Shown piece after piece: positions 48,969 to 57,256 of a stretch of DNA of 64,000 bases. Position 1 is the first letter of the stretch, and each line of letters begins with the position of its first letter. Origin of the DNA: Streptomyces sp. Tue6028 (lineage in GTDB: Bacteria > Actinomycetota > Actinomycetes > Streptomycetales > Streptomycetaceae); contig NZ_MLCE01000015.1 in the NCBI RefSeq assembly GCF_002300165.1, positions 62,001 through 126,000 on the forward strand. The letters are read 5' to 3'. The notes below the pieces were generated by a model. The model did not search any database. It saw only the letters and a list, made by a program, of their open reading frames with translations, and was not told the DNA's origin. The position numbers and the translations under genes were made by a program.

Positions 48969-50915
48969 ATGACGTCGACGCCGACGGGCGCCCGGCAGAA
49001 TTTCGACCCGTCCGAGACGACCCAGCTCCGTGTGCCGTCGCACCGGACGGGCGGCTTCCGGAGAATCAAGAAGTCGCTTCCGAGATACGACTACGAGCAC
49101 TACAGCCGGCTTGCGGGGCCCCTCACTCAGCCGGACCCGGGCAAGCCCTACAAGGTGCAGTACCGCTCGCTGCTGTCGCAGGAGCCGCACCGCATACGGG
49201 CGGCCCTCATGCTGGGCGCGGCGCCGCTGCTCTCTCTGGTCCTGCTCGGCTGGCTGCTCCAGCCCGAGCACTGGACCGAACGCGACTACCCGGCCTACGA
49301 CTTCCTGCCCGCGCTCGACATCGTCATGCTGGTCTCGATCGGTCTGATCGAGTTCTTCCGCTGCATGAACGTGCTGTCGAACGCGCACGCCACCCTGGTC
49401 GCCCGCGACCCGATCCCGGTGGTGCCCGAGACGGGCACCAGAGTCGCCTTCCTCACCTCCTTCGTGCCCGGCAAGGAGCCCCTCGCCATGGTGACGAAGA
49501 CCCTGGAGGCGGCGGTCAAGCTGCGCCACCGGGGTCTGATGCACGTCTGGCTCCTCGATGAGGGCGACGACCCCGAGGTGAAGGAGGTGTGCGCGCGTCT
49601 GGGCGTGCACCACTTCTCCCGCAAGGGTGTCTCGAAGTGGAACCGGGCCAAGGGCCCGCACCGCGCCAAGACCAAGCACGGCAACTACAACGCCTGGCTC
49701 GAGGCGCACGGCGACGACTACGACTACTTCGCCTCGGTCGACACCGACCACGTGCCGCTGCCCAACTACCTGGAGCGGATGCTCGGCTTCTTCCGCGACC
49801 CGGACGTCGGCTTCGTCATCGGCCCGCAGGTGTACGGCAACTACGACGCGTTCGTCACCAAGGCCGCCGAGTCCCAGCAGTTCCTCTTCCACGCCCTCAT
49901 CCAGCGCGCCGGCAACTTCTACGGCGCCCCGATGTTCGTGGGCACCTCGAACGCCGTACGCATCAAGGCGCTGAAGCAGATCGGCGGCCTGTACGACTCG
50001 ATCACCGAGGACATGGCGACCGGCTTCGAGATCCACCGCGCGAAGAACCCCGCCACCGGCCGGAAGTGGAAGTCGGTCTACACGCCGGACGTGCTCGCCG
50101 TCGGCGAGGGGCCGAACGCCTGGACGGACTTCTTCACCCAGCAGCTGCGCTGGTCCCGGGGCACCTACGAGACGATCCTCAAGCAGTACTGGAAGGGCTT
50201 CTTCTCCATGCCTCCGGGCAAGCTCTTCAACTACACGATGATGATCATCTTCTACCCGATGTCGGCGCTGAACTGGATCCTCGCGGCACTGAGCTGCGCC
50301 CTCTTCCTGGGCCTGGGCGCCTCCGGCGTGAACATCGACCCGACGGTCTGGCTGATGCTCTACGGCAACGCGTCCGCGCTGCAGATCGGCCTGTACATCT
50401 GGAACCGGCGCCACAACGTCTCCCCGCACGAGCCCGAGGGTTCCGGCGGTGTCGCGGGCATGGTGATGTCGGCACTGTCCGCGCCGATCTACGCCCGCTC
50501 GCTGATGGACGCCGTGCTGCGCCGCAAGAGCAAGTTCGTGGTGACGCCCAAGGGCGATTCGGCCAGCCCCGACACGCTGTTCGGGACCTTCCGGATCCAC
50601 CTGTTCTTCATCCTGGTCTTCGCCGGCTCGATCACCGCCGGCTTCGTGCTCGGGCACTCCCACCCCGCGATGATCACCTGGGCCACCTTCGCCCTGCTGA
50701 TCACCGCCTCGCCGATCTTCGCCTGGCGCTGGACCATGCGCCAGGAGCGGAAGAAGCCGCCGACGCCGCCCGAGGCCGCCACCGTCCCGCCGCAGGCCTC
50801 CGTGCCGCAGCAGGAGCAGCACGCCCCGCACGCGCCGCAGCAGCGGCCCACCTGGGCCTCGGCCGGGGGCAACGACCAGACCATGCAGATCGCCCTTGGG
50901 GGACGTAAGAAATGA
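48969..50915 (+). CDS. cslA: CslA, cellulose-synthase-like GT2 glycosyltransferase
   Basis: 648 aa. N-terminal cytoplasmic tail, then membrane helices (AALMLGAAPLLSLVLLGWLL; ALDIVMLVSIGLIEFF), a GT2 domain with LLDEGDDPE, SVDTDHVPLP and ITEDMATGFEI, the QQLRW motif (TQQLRWSRGTYE), and further membrane helices to about residue 610. It polymerises a beta-glycan across the membrane at hyphal tips, needed for morphology and adhesion in S. coelicolor and S. lividans (known). The ATG at 48969 follows GGGGGG. Its stop overlaps glxA as ATGA. Confidence 0.93.
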   Translation: MTSTPTGARQNFDPSETTQLRVPSHRTGGFRRIKKSLPRYDYEHYSRLAGPLTQPDPGKPYKVQYRSLLSQEPHRIRAALMLGAAPLLSLVLLGWLLQPEHWTERDYPAYDFLPALDIVMLVSIGLIEFFRCMNVLSNAHATLVARDPIPVVPETGTRVAFLTSFVPGKEPLAMVTKTLEAAVKLRHRGLMHVWLLDEGDDPEVKEVCARLGVHHFSRKGVSKWNRAKGPHRAKTKHGNYNAWLEAHGDDYDYFASVDTDHVPLPNYLERMLGFFRDPDVGFVIGPQVYGNYDAFVTKAAESQQFLFHALIQRAGNFYGAPMFVGTSNAVRIKALKQIGGLYDSITEDMATGFEIHRAKNPATGRKWKSVYTPDVLAVGEGPNAWTDFFTQQLRWSRGTYETILKQYWKGFFSMPPGKLFNYTMMIIFYPMSALNWILAALSCALFLGLGASGVNIDPTVWLMLYGNASALQIGLYIWNRRHNVSPHEPEGSGGVAGMVMSALSAPIYARSLMDAVLRRKSKFVVTPKGDSASPDTLFGTFRIHLFFILVFAGSITAGFVLGHSHPAMITWATFALLITASPIFAWRWTMRQERKKPPTPPEAATVPPQASVPQQEQHAPHAPQQRPTWASAGGNDQTMQIALGGRKK

Positions 50916-52849
50916 AAGACGGTGCCCGCCGCCGCCGTGCCCGCCGCCTCGGCATAACCGGGGTGGTGGTGCTCGCTCTGGCCGGGATGAACGGGCCCTG
51001 GCTGTATCGCTTCGGGACGGACAAGTACCACCAGTACACGATCAACAAGCCCGAGTACAAAGCCGACAACGGCCACTGGGACATCGTCCAGTTCCCCAAG
51101 GAGTACCGGCAGAACACCATCCACGCCGCCCTGCTGCACACCGGCAAGGTCCTGCTCGTCGCGGGCTCGGGCAACAACCAGGACAACTTCGACGCGAAGA
51201 AGTTCGACACGCGGATCTGGGACCCGGTCAAGGGCACCATCAAGAAGATCCCCACGCCGAGCGACCTGTTCTGCACGGGCCACACCCAGCTGTCCAACGG
51301 CAACCTGCTGATCGCGGGCGGCACCAAGCGGTACGAGAAGCTGAAGGGTGACGTCACCAAGGCCGGCGGCCTGATGATCGTGCACAACGAGAACCCGGAC
51401 AAGCCGATCACCCTGCCCGCGGGCACCAAGTTCACCGGCAAGAAGAACGGCAAGACGTTCGTCTCCAAGGACCCGGTGCTCGTACCGCGCGCCAAGAAGG
51501 TCTTCGACCCGGCGACCGGCGTGTTCCTGCGCAACGACCCGGGCCTCGGCCGCATCTACGTCGAGGCGCAGCGCAGCGGCCAGAAGCACGAGACCGGCAC
51601 CCAGGACAACTATCGCGTCCAGGGCCTGACGGGCACCGACGCCCGCAACACGTACGGCATCGCGCAGAAACTCGCCCTGGACAAGAAGGACTTCCAGGGG
51701 ATCAGGGAGGCCTACGAGTTCGATCCGGTCGCCGAGAAGTACATCAAGGTCGACCCGATGAACGAGGCCCGCTGGTACCCGACGCTGACCACCCTGTCCG
51801 ACGGCAAGGTGCTCAGCCTGTCCGGTCTCGACGAGATCGGACAGCTGGTCCCGGGCAAGAACGAGGTGTTCGACCCCAAGACCAAGAAGTGGACCTACAC
51901 CAAGGGCATCCGGCAGTTCCCGACCTATCCGGCGATCTCCCTGATGCAGAACGGCAAGCTCTTCTACTCGGGCTCGAACGCCGGGTACGGCCCCGACGAC
52001 GTGGGCCGCGAGCCCGGTGTCTGGGACGTGGAGACCAACAAGTTCACCAAGCTCAAGGGCCTGAGCGACGCGAACATGATGGAGACCTCGGGCACGGTGC
52101 TGCTGCCGCCCGCCCAGGACGAGAAGTACATGGTGATCGGCGGCGGCGGGGTCGGCGAGTCCCAGCTGTCCAGCAAGAAGACCCGGCTCATCGACCTCAA
52201 GGACAAGAACCCGAGGTTCGTGGACGGCCCCGAGCTGGAGAAGGGCACCCGCTACCCGCAGTCCTCGATCCTGCCCGACGACACCGTGCTGGTGTCCGGC
52301 GGCTCCGAGGACTACCGCGGGCGCGGTGACTCCAACATCCTGCAGGCGCGGATCTACGACCCGAAGTCGAACACCTTCGACCGGGTGGCCGACCCGCTGG
52401 TGGGCCGCAACTACCACTCGGGCTCGCTCCTGCTGCCCGACGGCCGCGTGATGTTCTTCGGGTCCGACTCGCTCTACGCCGACAAGGCCGACACCAAGCC
52501 GGGCGTGTTCGAGCAGCGCATCGAGATCTACACCCCGCCGTACCTGTACCGGGACTCGCGGCCCTCGCTCTCGGGCGGACCGAAGACGATCGCGCGCGGC
52601 GGCTCGGCCACGTTCTCCTCGCAGCACACGTCGTCGATCAAGACGGCCCGGCTGATCCGGCCGAGCGCCTCCACGCACGTCACCGACGTCGACCAGCGGT
52701 CCATCGCGCTGGACTTCACGAAGACGAAGGACGGCATCACGGTGACGGTTCCCAAGAGCCGGAACCTCGTGGAATCCGGCTGGTACATGCTGTTCGTGAC
52801 GGACGACCAGGGAACGCCGAGCAAGGCCCAGTGGGTCAGGGTGCCCTGA
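50912..52849 (+). CDS. glxA: GlxA, galactose-oxidase-like copper radical oxidase
   Basis: 645 aa with an N-terminal membrane anchor (LGITGVVVLALAGMN) and a Kelch-like propeller. Copper/radical site residues can be placed: C121 (SDLFCTGH) for the Tyr-Cys cross-link, W288-Y289 (EARWYPTL), Y502-H503 (GRNYHSGS) and H590 (SASTHVTD). It oxidises an alcohol or the glycan product of CslA on the outer side of the membrane, and is needed with CslA for tip glycan deposition (known). Tight ATGA coupling with cslA fits joint production. Confidence 0.93.
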   Translation: MKDGARRRRARRLGITGVVVLALAGMNGPWLYRFGTDKYHQYTINKPEYKADNGHWDIVQFPKEYRQNTIHAALLHTGKVLLVAGSGNNQDNFDAKKFDTRIWDPVKGTIKKIPTPSDLFCTGHTQLSNGNLLIAGGTKRYEKLKGDVTKAGGLMIVHNENPDKPITLPAGTKFTGKKNGKTFVSKDPVLVPRAKKVFDPATGVFLRNDPGLGRIYVEAQRSGQKHETGTQDNYRVQGLTGTDARNTYGIAQKLALDKKDFQGIREAYEFDPVAEKYIKVDPMNEARWYPTLTTLSDGKVLSLSGLDEIGQLVPGKNEVFDPKTKKWTYTKGIRQFPTYPAISLMQNGKLFYSGSNAGYGPDDVGREPGVWDVETNKFTKLKGLSDANMMETSGTVLLPPAQDEKYMVIGGGGVGESQLSSKKTRLIDLKDKNPRFVDGPELEKGTRYPQSSILPDDTVLVSGGSEDYRGRGDSNILQARIYDPKSNTFDRVADPLVGRNYHSGSLLLPDGRVMFFGSDSLYADKADTKPGVFEQRIEIYTPPYLYRDSRPSLSGGPKTIARGGSATFSSQHTSSIKTARLIRPSASTHVTDVDQRSIALDFTKTKDGITVTVPKSRNLVESGWYMLFVTDDQGTPSKAQWVRVP

Positions 52850-52904
52850 TCCCGGCCGCCCGGCACCGGGTGCGCCTCGCCCCGGAGGGCGAGGACCACG
52901 GACG

Positions 52905-52945
52905 AAGGGGGCGCCCTCCGCTTCGAGCGGAGGGCGCCCCCTTTT
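52905..52945. terminator. Terminator between glxA and cslZ
   Basis: GGGGGCGCCCTCCGC (52907-52921) and GCGGAGGGCGCCCCC (52927-52941) form a perfect 15-bp stem with a 5-base loop TTCGA, followed by TTTT. Placed between convergent genes, it ends glxA transcription and may act in both directions. Confidence 0.85.
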
Positions 52946-52984
52946 CCTCGTGTCCGGCTGCCGATGCCCGACGGCCCGCGCGCG

Positions 52985-54001
52985 CTACTCGGTGGCCCGT
53001 GCGAGCTTCAGCGCGTACTCCGGCCACCACTGGCCGGCCTTCGGCCCGCCCTTGCACGTGCCGTCGGACTCGCCCGGCCGCTTGACCCACAGATAGGCGT
53101 CGACGAGCGGGTCGGCCGTCTTGGTCGTCGGGGTCTCACCGAGCGCGCGGCCCGGCGGGTTGCACCAGTTCTCGTCCGCCTTGCCGCCCGTGTACGGGCC
53201 GTTGCCGTTGCGGCTGGTGTCGACGACGAAGTGCTTGTTGCCGACCTTCGCGGACAGCTGCTTGCCGTACGCGATGGAGTCCTCGGTCGAGTAGAAGTTG
53301 GAGACGTTGACGGAGAAGCCGTCGGCCTGGTCGATGCCCGCCCACTGGAGGGGCTGGAAGATCTGGTCGGGGTGTCCCCAGCCGGCGTTGCCCGCGTCCA
53401 GGTACACCTTCGTGTTCTTCAGGGACTTGAGCTTGCCGATGGCGCCCTTGAGGAGGTCGTAGCGCTCCTCGTGGTACTCGTCCGGGGTGCACTGGTTGAC
53501 CAGGTGCAGGACCGCGTCCGGCTCCAGAATCACCGTGGCGGGCCGGTCCCCGATGCCCTGGGCGACCCCGTCGATCCAGGTCCGGTAGGCGTCGCCGTCG
53601 GCGGCGCCGCCCTGCGAGAACTGTCCGCAGTCGCGGTGCGGGATGTTGTAGAGGACCAGGATCGCGGCCCGGTCCGCCTTCTCGGCGGCCTCCGTGAAGC
53701 CACGTGCCTCCGACTCCGGGTTCTCCGGGCCGATCCACTCGCCGGTCGGCTGCTCCGCTATCTTGCGGATCTGCTCGGCCTCGTCCTTCTTGTCCGCCTT
53801 CAGGTAGGCGGCGACCTGCTCGGCCGCGTTCCCGTCCGGATTGACCCAGAACGGGTCCGAATTCTTGGGCTGTTGCGTGACCTCGGCACCGGAGCCGTCG
53901 CTCTTGCCGTCTCCCCCGGAGGAGGAACATCCCGCGAGAAGCAGTGCCGCCCCCACCACCGCCACGGACGCCCGTGCCCCGGCCCCCCTGCTGCCGTACA
54001 T
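52985..54001 (-). CDS. cslZ: CslZ, GH6 endoglucanase lipoprotein
   Basis: 338 aa from the ATG at 54001 (GGGGGAG upstream). Lipobox ALLLAGC, then a Ser/Gly-rich linker and a GH6 barrel: AILVLYNIPHRDCGQFS, TVILEPDAVLHL (catalytic Asp region), VYLDAGNAGWG, VVDTSRNGNG and ENWCNPPGRALG are family landmarks. It cleaves beta-1,4-glucan. In Streptomyces this gene is linked with cslA-glxA and is thought to process the CslA product at the wall (known by analogy). It is convergent with glxA across a strong terminator. Confidence 0.88.
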   Translation of the reverse strand: MYGSRGAGARASVAVVGAALLLAGCSSSGGDGKSDGSGAEVTQQPKNSDPFWVNPDGNAAEQVAAYLKADKKDEAEQIRKIAEQPTGEWIGPENPESEARGFTEAAEKADRAAILVLYNIPHRDCGQFSQGGAADGDAYRTWIDGVAQGIGDRPATVILEPDAVLHLVNQCTPDEYHEERYDLLKGAIGKLKSLKNTKVYLDAGNAGWGHPDQIFQPLQWAGIDQADGFSVNVSNFYSTEDSIAYGKQLSAKVGNKHFVVDTSRNGNGPYTGGKADENWCNPPGRALGETPTTKTADPLVDAYLWVKRPGESDGTCKGGPKAGQWWPEYALKLARATE

Positions 54002-54458
54002 CCAACTCCCCCTTGGGTGCACCGTCCTAAGTCTCAATCCTGACATAGGTGTCGCGCGGCTCACGAGGTCACCCACCCCTTGTCGGAGAGCTGTTACAGC
54101 CCCGGACCTTCCGGGAGCCGGAGACATCCGCCCCGGGCGCGCGCAGCGCACGCTCCGGGCGCCGGGCCGCCCCGGCCCCTCCCGTGGCCGCACCCACCTG
54201 CGCCCATCACGTAGAGCCACGGGTCGTGGACTTGTCGTCAAACGACCTCTAGGCCGGAACGCTCATCCGTTCTAGAGTTGCCACAAATGGCCACGGCCCC
54301 GAGCCGGTTGCCTCCGCCCGCGTACCCGCGCGGACGGACCCAGAACCTCCCGCGCCGGTCGCCGGGTTACTCCCGCAGCCCGTGCGCGCGCGGTCGAGGA
54401 CCAGCCCGGTCGGCGGCTCCCGGGGGAGCGTGTCGTCGACCGGGCCCGGTACCGCTCG
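54002..54458. other. Intergenic region between cslZ and the sortase gene
   Basis: 457 bases with no supported gene. It contains the cslZ upstream region and an inverted repeat at 54247-54277 (CTCTAG and CTAGAG ends with internal GAACG/CGTTC), preceded by a smaller GTCGT-CAA-ACGAC repeat at about 54232. A short open frame (54278-54475) has no ribosome binding site or resemblance. Confidence 0.45.
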
Positions 54459-55118
54459 TCAACCGCTTCCGGTGAGGTACGCCGACACCACCACGTTCGC
54501 CGTGTAGGTGCGGCTCGCGCGGTCGAAGGTGCCGCCGCAGGTGACGAGCCGCAGCTCGGCCCGCCCCGGCTTCCGGGCGCCGTAGGCCTGCTGGGCGTCG
54601 AAGTGATCGCGCGGGATCACTTGGACCTCGTCCACGGTGAACTCGGCGACCTTCCCGTCGTCGCGGACGACACGGACCGTCGCTCCGGGCCGCACCGCGC
54701 TGAGCTTGTAGAAGACCGCGGGCTTGGTGTCGGTGTCGACGTGCCCGACGAACAGGGCGGCGCCGGCCGCTCCCGGCTGCACGCCGGCGGCGTACCAGCC
54801 GACCACGCCGGGCTGCTCGAAGGGCGGCGGCTCGATCGCGCCCTGCCGGTCGAGCCCGCGGGCGACGACGGGGGCCTGCACCCCCATCGACGGGATGTCG
54901 AGGCGCTGCGGGCGCGCGTTGCCGAGCGGTTCCAGCGCGGGCGGCAGCGGGACGTCCGGGCGCCCGACGGCCGCGATGTCGCCGGTGGTGGGCGTCGTGA
55001 GCCCCTGCCGCACGTCGGTCACGTCACGGCCCCACAACCACAGCCCGAACAGCAGCACCAGCCAGGCCACCGCGGTCAGCAGCCGCCCCGTGCCGGAAGA
55101 ACGCTCGTGCTCGGACAT
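54459..55118 (-). CDS. Class F sortase
   Basis: 219 aa with an N-terminal membrane helix (LLTAVAWLVLLFGLWLWG). The sortase core has the catalytic His in ALFVGHVDTD, Cys in RLVTCGGTFD and Arg in DRASRTYTANVVV. Class F sortases are actinobacterial housekeeping-type transpeptidases or hydrolases. The gene starts 1 base after the stop of the secreted protein gene upstream (start 55118, stop 55120), so the two form an operon and that protein is the natural candidate substrate or partner. Confidence 0.85.
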   Translation of the reverse strand: MSEHERSSGTGRLLTAVAWLVLLFGLWLWGRDVTDVRQGLTTPTTGDIAAVGRPDVPLPPALEPLGNARPQRLDIPSMGVQAPVVARGLDRQGAIEPPPFEQPGVVGWYAAGVQPGAAGAALFVGHVDTDTKPAVFYKLSAVRPGATVRVVRDDGKVAEFTVDEVQVIPRDHFDAQQAYGARKPGRAELRLVTCGGTFDRASRTYTANVVVSAYLTGSG

Positions 55119-55119
55119 G

Positions 55120-55944
55120 TCAGTCGCGGTCGTCCCCCCGGCGCGTGACGGTCCGGGCGGAGCCGCGGACCCGGGGGAGGATCGCGACGGCGACGGCGGC
55201 CACGCCGGCCAGGACGAGGCCGATCACGGCCTGCCGGGTGCCGGGACCGGCCGCTCGCGCGTCCGGGGTGGCGAGGAGCACGGTGCCGCCGCCGCCCGCG
55301 TGCACGGGCGCGACCGGCGAGGCCGGGATCTCGGCCGGCGCGGACGCGAAGTCGGAGCCGTGGTCGGTGGCGGAGTCCTGGTCGGAGGCGGAGTCCCTCC
55401 CGGGCTCGGCGGCGTCCGGCCTGTCCTGCGGCACGAGAGCCGTCGGGATGATGCCGGTCGGCACGATGCCCGTCGGGACGATGCCCTGCGGCACCCGGAT
55501 GGTCGGCCCGATGTCCTGCGGCAGCAGGTGCTGCACGATGTCGTTCGGCAGGAGGTCGGGCACGGCGCCCTGGGTGGCGGAGCTCCGCGGCACGATCTGC
55601 GCGACCCCCCTGACCTTGCCGCCCCGGCCGTCGCAGTCGACCTCGACGGCGTACGTGCCGGGCGCCAGCCCGCTGGTCACCCGGGTGTCGCCGGTCAGGA
55701 CACCCCCGCCGACGGCGGTGAGCCGCGCGTCCGAGACGAACGCGGAGGACGTGGCGGTGCCCGTCCTGCCCGAGCAGCCGGTCGCCCGAAGCCGGACGTC
55801 GGTGCCGGGGGCGGGGGCCGCGGGCGTCAGCAGCACGCCCGTACCCGGGTCGGCCGCGAAGGCCAGGGGGGCGAGCCACGCTGTGGGTGCGAACGCGGCC
55901 ACGACCGCCGCCCCGGCGCAGAGAGTGATTCGCTTGGAACGCAT
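55120..55944 (-). CDS. Secreted surface protein encoded with sortase
   Basis: 274 aa. Signal peptide ending PLAFAA, an Ig-like beta domain (residues about 35-125, with two Cys: RATGCSG and VEVDCDG), then repeats of the type VPTGI (IVPTGIVPTGIIPTALVP, about 150-172), an acidic linker, and a C-terminal membrane helix (AVIGLVLAGVAAVAVAILP) with a basic tail. The layout is that of a sortase substrate, but no LPxTG is visible before the helix. It is organised with the class F sortase. Function unknown; adhesion or wall anchoring is plausible. Confidence 0.7.
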   Translation of the reverse strand: MRSKRITLCAGAAVVAAFAPTAWLAPLAFAADPGTGVLLTPAAPAPGTDVRLRATGCSGRTGTATSSAFVSDARLTAVGGGVLTGDTRVTSGLAPGTYAVEVDCDGRGGKVRGVAQIVPRSSATQGAVPDLLPNDIVQHLLPQDIGPTIRVPQGIVPTGIVPTGIIPTALVPQDRPDAAEPGRDSASDQDSATDHGSDFASAPAEIPASPVAPVHAGGGGTVLLATPDARAAGPGTRQAVIGLVLAGVAAVAVAILPRVRGSARTVTRRGDDRD

Positions 55945-55947
55945 CGT

Positions 55948-55980
55948 GAACCTCCAGACAACAGGAGGTTCCCTCCAGCG
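55948..55980 (-). promoter_or_regulatory. Hairpin hiding the ribosome binding site of the surface protein gene
   Basis: In the minus-strand transcript the Shine-Dalgarno GGAGGTTC (55948-55955) pairs perfectly with GAACCTCC eight bases upstream (55964-55971). Just before that, another GGAGG could pair instead with CCTCC and free the Shine-Dalgarno. The start ATG (55944) follows directly. Confidence 0.5.
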
Positions 55981-56065
55981 GCGCCGGGGCGCATCTTCAG
56001 AGCGGTCCGGTTGCTCCGTCCGAGTCTGTGTGCCTTCGTACGGGTTTCGAACGGGCCGGCGGGTA

Positions 56066-56845
56066 TCAGACCAGGTCGACGAGGTCGGCGATCGAGTCCA
56101 CGACCTTCGACGGCCGGTACGGATACTGCTCGATCTCCTCGGGCGTGGTCAGGCCCGTGAGGACCAGGAAGGTCTGCATCCCGGCCTCCAGACCCGCCAG
56201 CACGTCGGTGTCCATGCGGTCGCCGATCATCGCGCTGGTCTCGGAGTGCGCCCCGATCGCGTTCAGGCCGGTGCGCATCATCAGCGGGTTCGGCTTGCCC
56301 GCGAAGTACGGCTGCTTGCCGGTCGCCTTGGTGATCAGTGCCGCGACCGCGCCGGTGGCGGGCAGCGGTCCCTCGGTGGACGGACCCGTCTCGTCCGGGT
56401 TGGTGGCGATGAAACGGGCGCCTTCCTTGATCAGCCGGACGGCCTTCGTCATGGCCTCGAAGGAGTAGGTGCGCGTCTCGCCGAGGACCACGTAGTCCGG
56501 GTCGTGGTCGGTGAGGACGTATCCGATGTCGTGCAGCGCCGTCGTCAGGCCCGCCTCGCCGATGACGTACGCGGTGCCGCCCGGCCGCTGGTCGTCCAGG
56601 AACTTGGCGGTGGCCAGGGCCGAGGTCCAGATGTTCTCGACCGGCACGTCGAGGCCCATGCGCCGGAGTCTGGCGTGCAGGTCGCGGGCGGTGTAGATGG
56701 AGTTGTTGGTGAGCACCAGGAAGGGCTTCCCGGACTCACGCAGCTTCTTGACGAAGGCGTCGGCGCCGGGGATCGGCACGCCCTCGTGGATGAGCACACC
56801 GTCCATGTCGGTGAGCCACGATTCGATGGGCTTGCGCTCTGCCAT
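56066..56845 (-). CDS. HAD-IIA (NagD-like) phosphatase
   Basis: 259 aa. HAD motifs are WLTDMDGVLIHEG (nucleophile Asp), LVLTNNSIYT (motif II), the capping domain in the middle (class IIA), GKPNPLMMR (Lys) and MIGDRMDTDV (motif IV). It dephosphorylates nucleotides or sugar phosphates in the cytoplasm. The ATG at 56845 is preceded by GGAG. It is a single gene, unrelated by strand coupling to its neighbours. Confidence 0.87.
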   Translation of the reverse strand: MAERKPIESWLTDMDGVLIHEGVPIPGADAFVKKLRESGKPFLVLTNNSIYTARDLHARLRRMGLDVPVENIWTSALATAKFLDDQRPGGTAYVIGEAGLTTALHDIGYVLTDHDPDYVVLGETRTYSFEAMTKAVRLIKEGARFIATNPDETGPSTEGPLPATGAVAALITKATGKQPYFAGKPNPLMMRTGLNAIGAHSETSAMIGDRMDTDVLAGLEAGMQTFLVLTGLTTPEEIEQYPYRPSKVVDSIADLVDLV

Positions 56846-57024
56846 CTGCTGGGTCTCCTGCCGTCCTGGCGTACCTGCACGCACTCGATCCGGGGACGCC
56901 GGAACGACGTTGTGCCGGCGCCCCCAGCCTAGGGGGTTGCCGTTCGGATCTGTTCGGGCCCCGATCCGAACGGCATCCCTGGTCACGACGGCGTGGTTCC
57001 GGCCCGGCCGGGGCCGTGGTGCGG

Positions 57025-57135
57025 TCAGGCCGGCTCGACCGACGCCCCGTCGATCACCCAGTACCCGTTGTTCCCGCCGGTGCAGCGGAACCGGACCTGC
57101 GCCGTCAGGGAGCGACAGGACAGGCGCGACGACAC
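57025..57135 (-). CDS. 36-aa ORF resembling the C-terminal end of a secreted enzyme
   Basis: A short frame from a GTG (57135) with GGAGG 5 bases upstream to a TGA at 57025. The product includes QVRFRCTGGNNGYWVIDG, which looks like the last strand of a beta-sandwich domain found at the C-terminus of secreted hydrolases (such as phosphatases or peptidases). Either a degraded remnant of a longer gene or a small peptide gene. The flanking region 57136-57256 holds nothing else that I can identify. Confidence 0.35.
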   Translation of the reverse strand: MSSRLSCRSLTAQVRFRCTGGNNGYWVIDGASVEPA

Positions 57136-57256
57136 GTGATCCTCCGGGAGGGGGCGAGGGGGAGCACGGACGGGACAGCGACGGTGGTGCGTGTCAGGCA
57201 CGGCGACGCCCCCGGTGGTTCCGAGGGCGTCGCGGGTGGGGCGGGTGGGGCGGGGT

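Noticed and set aside
54278..54475. 65-codon plus-strand frame between cslZ and the sortase gene
   Set aside because: No Shine-Dalgarno, low-complexity Arg/Pro product, and opposite orientation to both neighbours.
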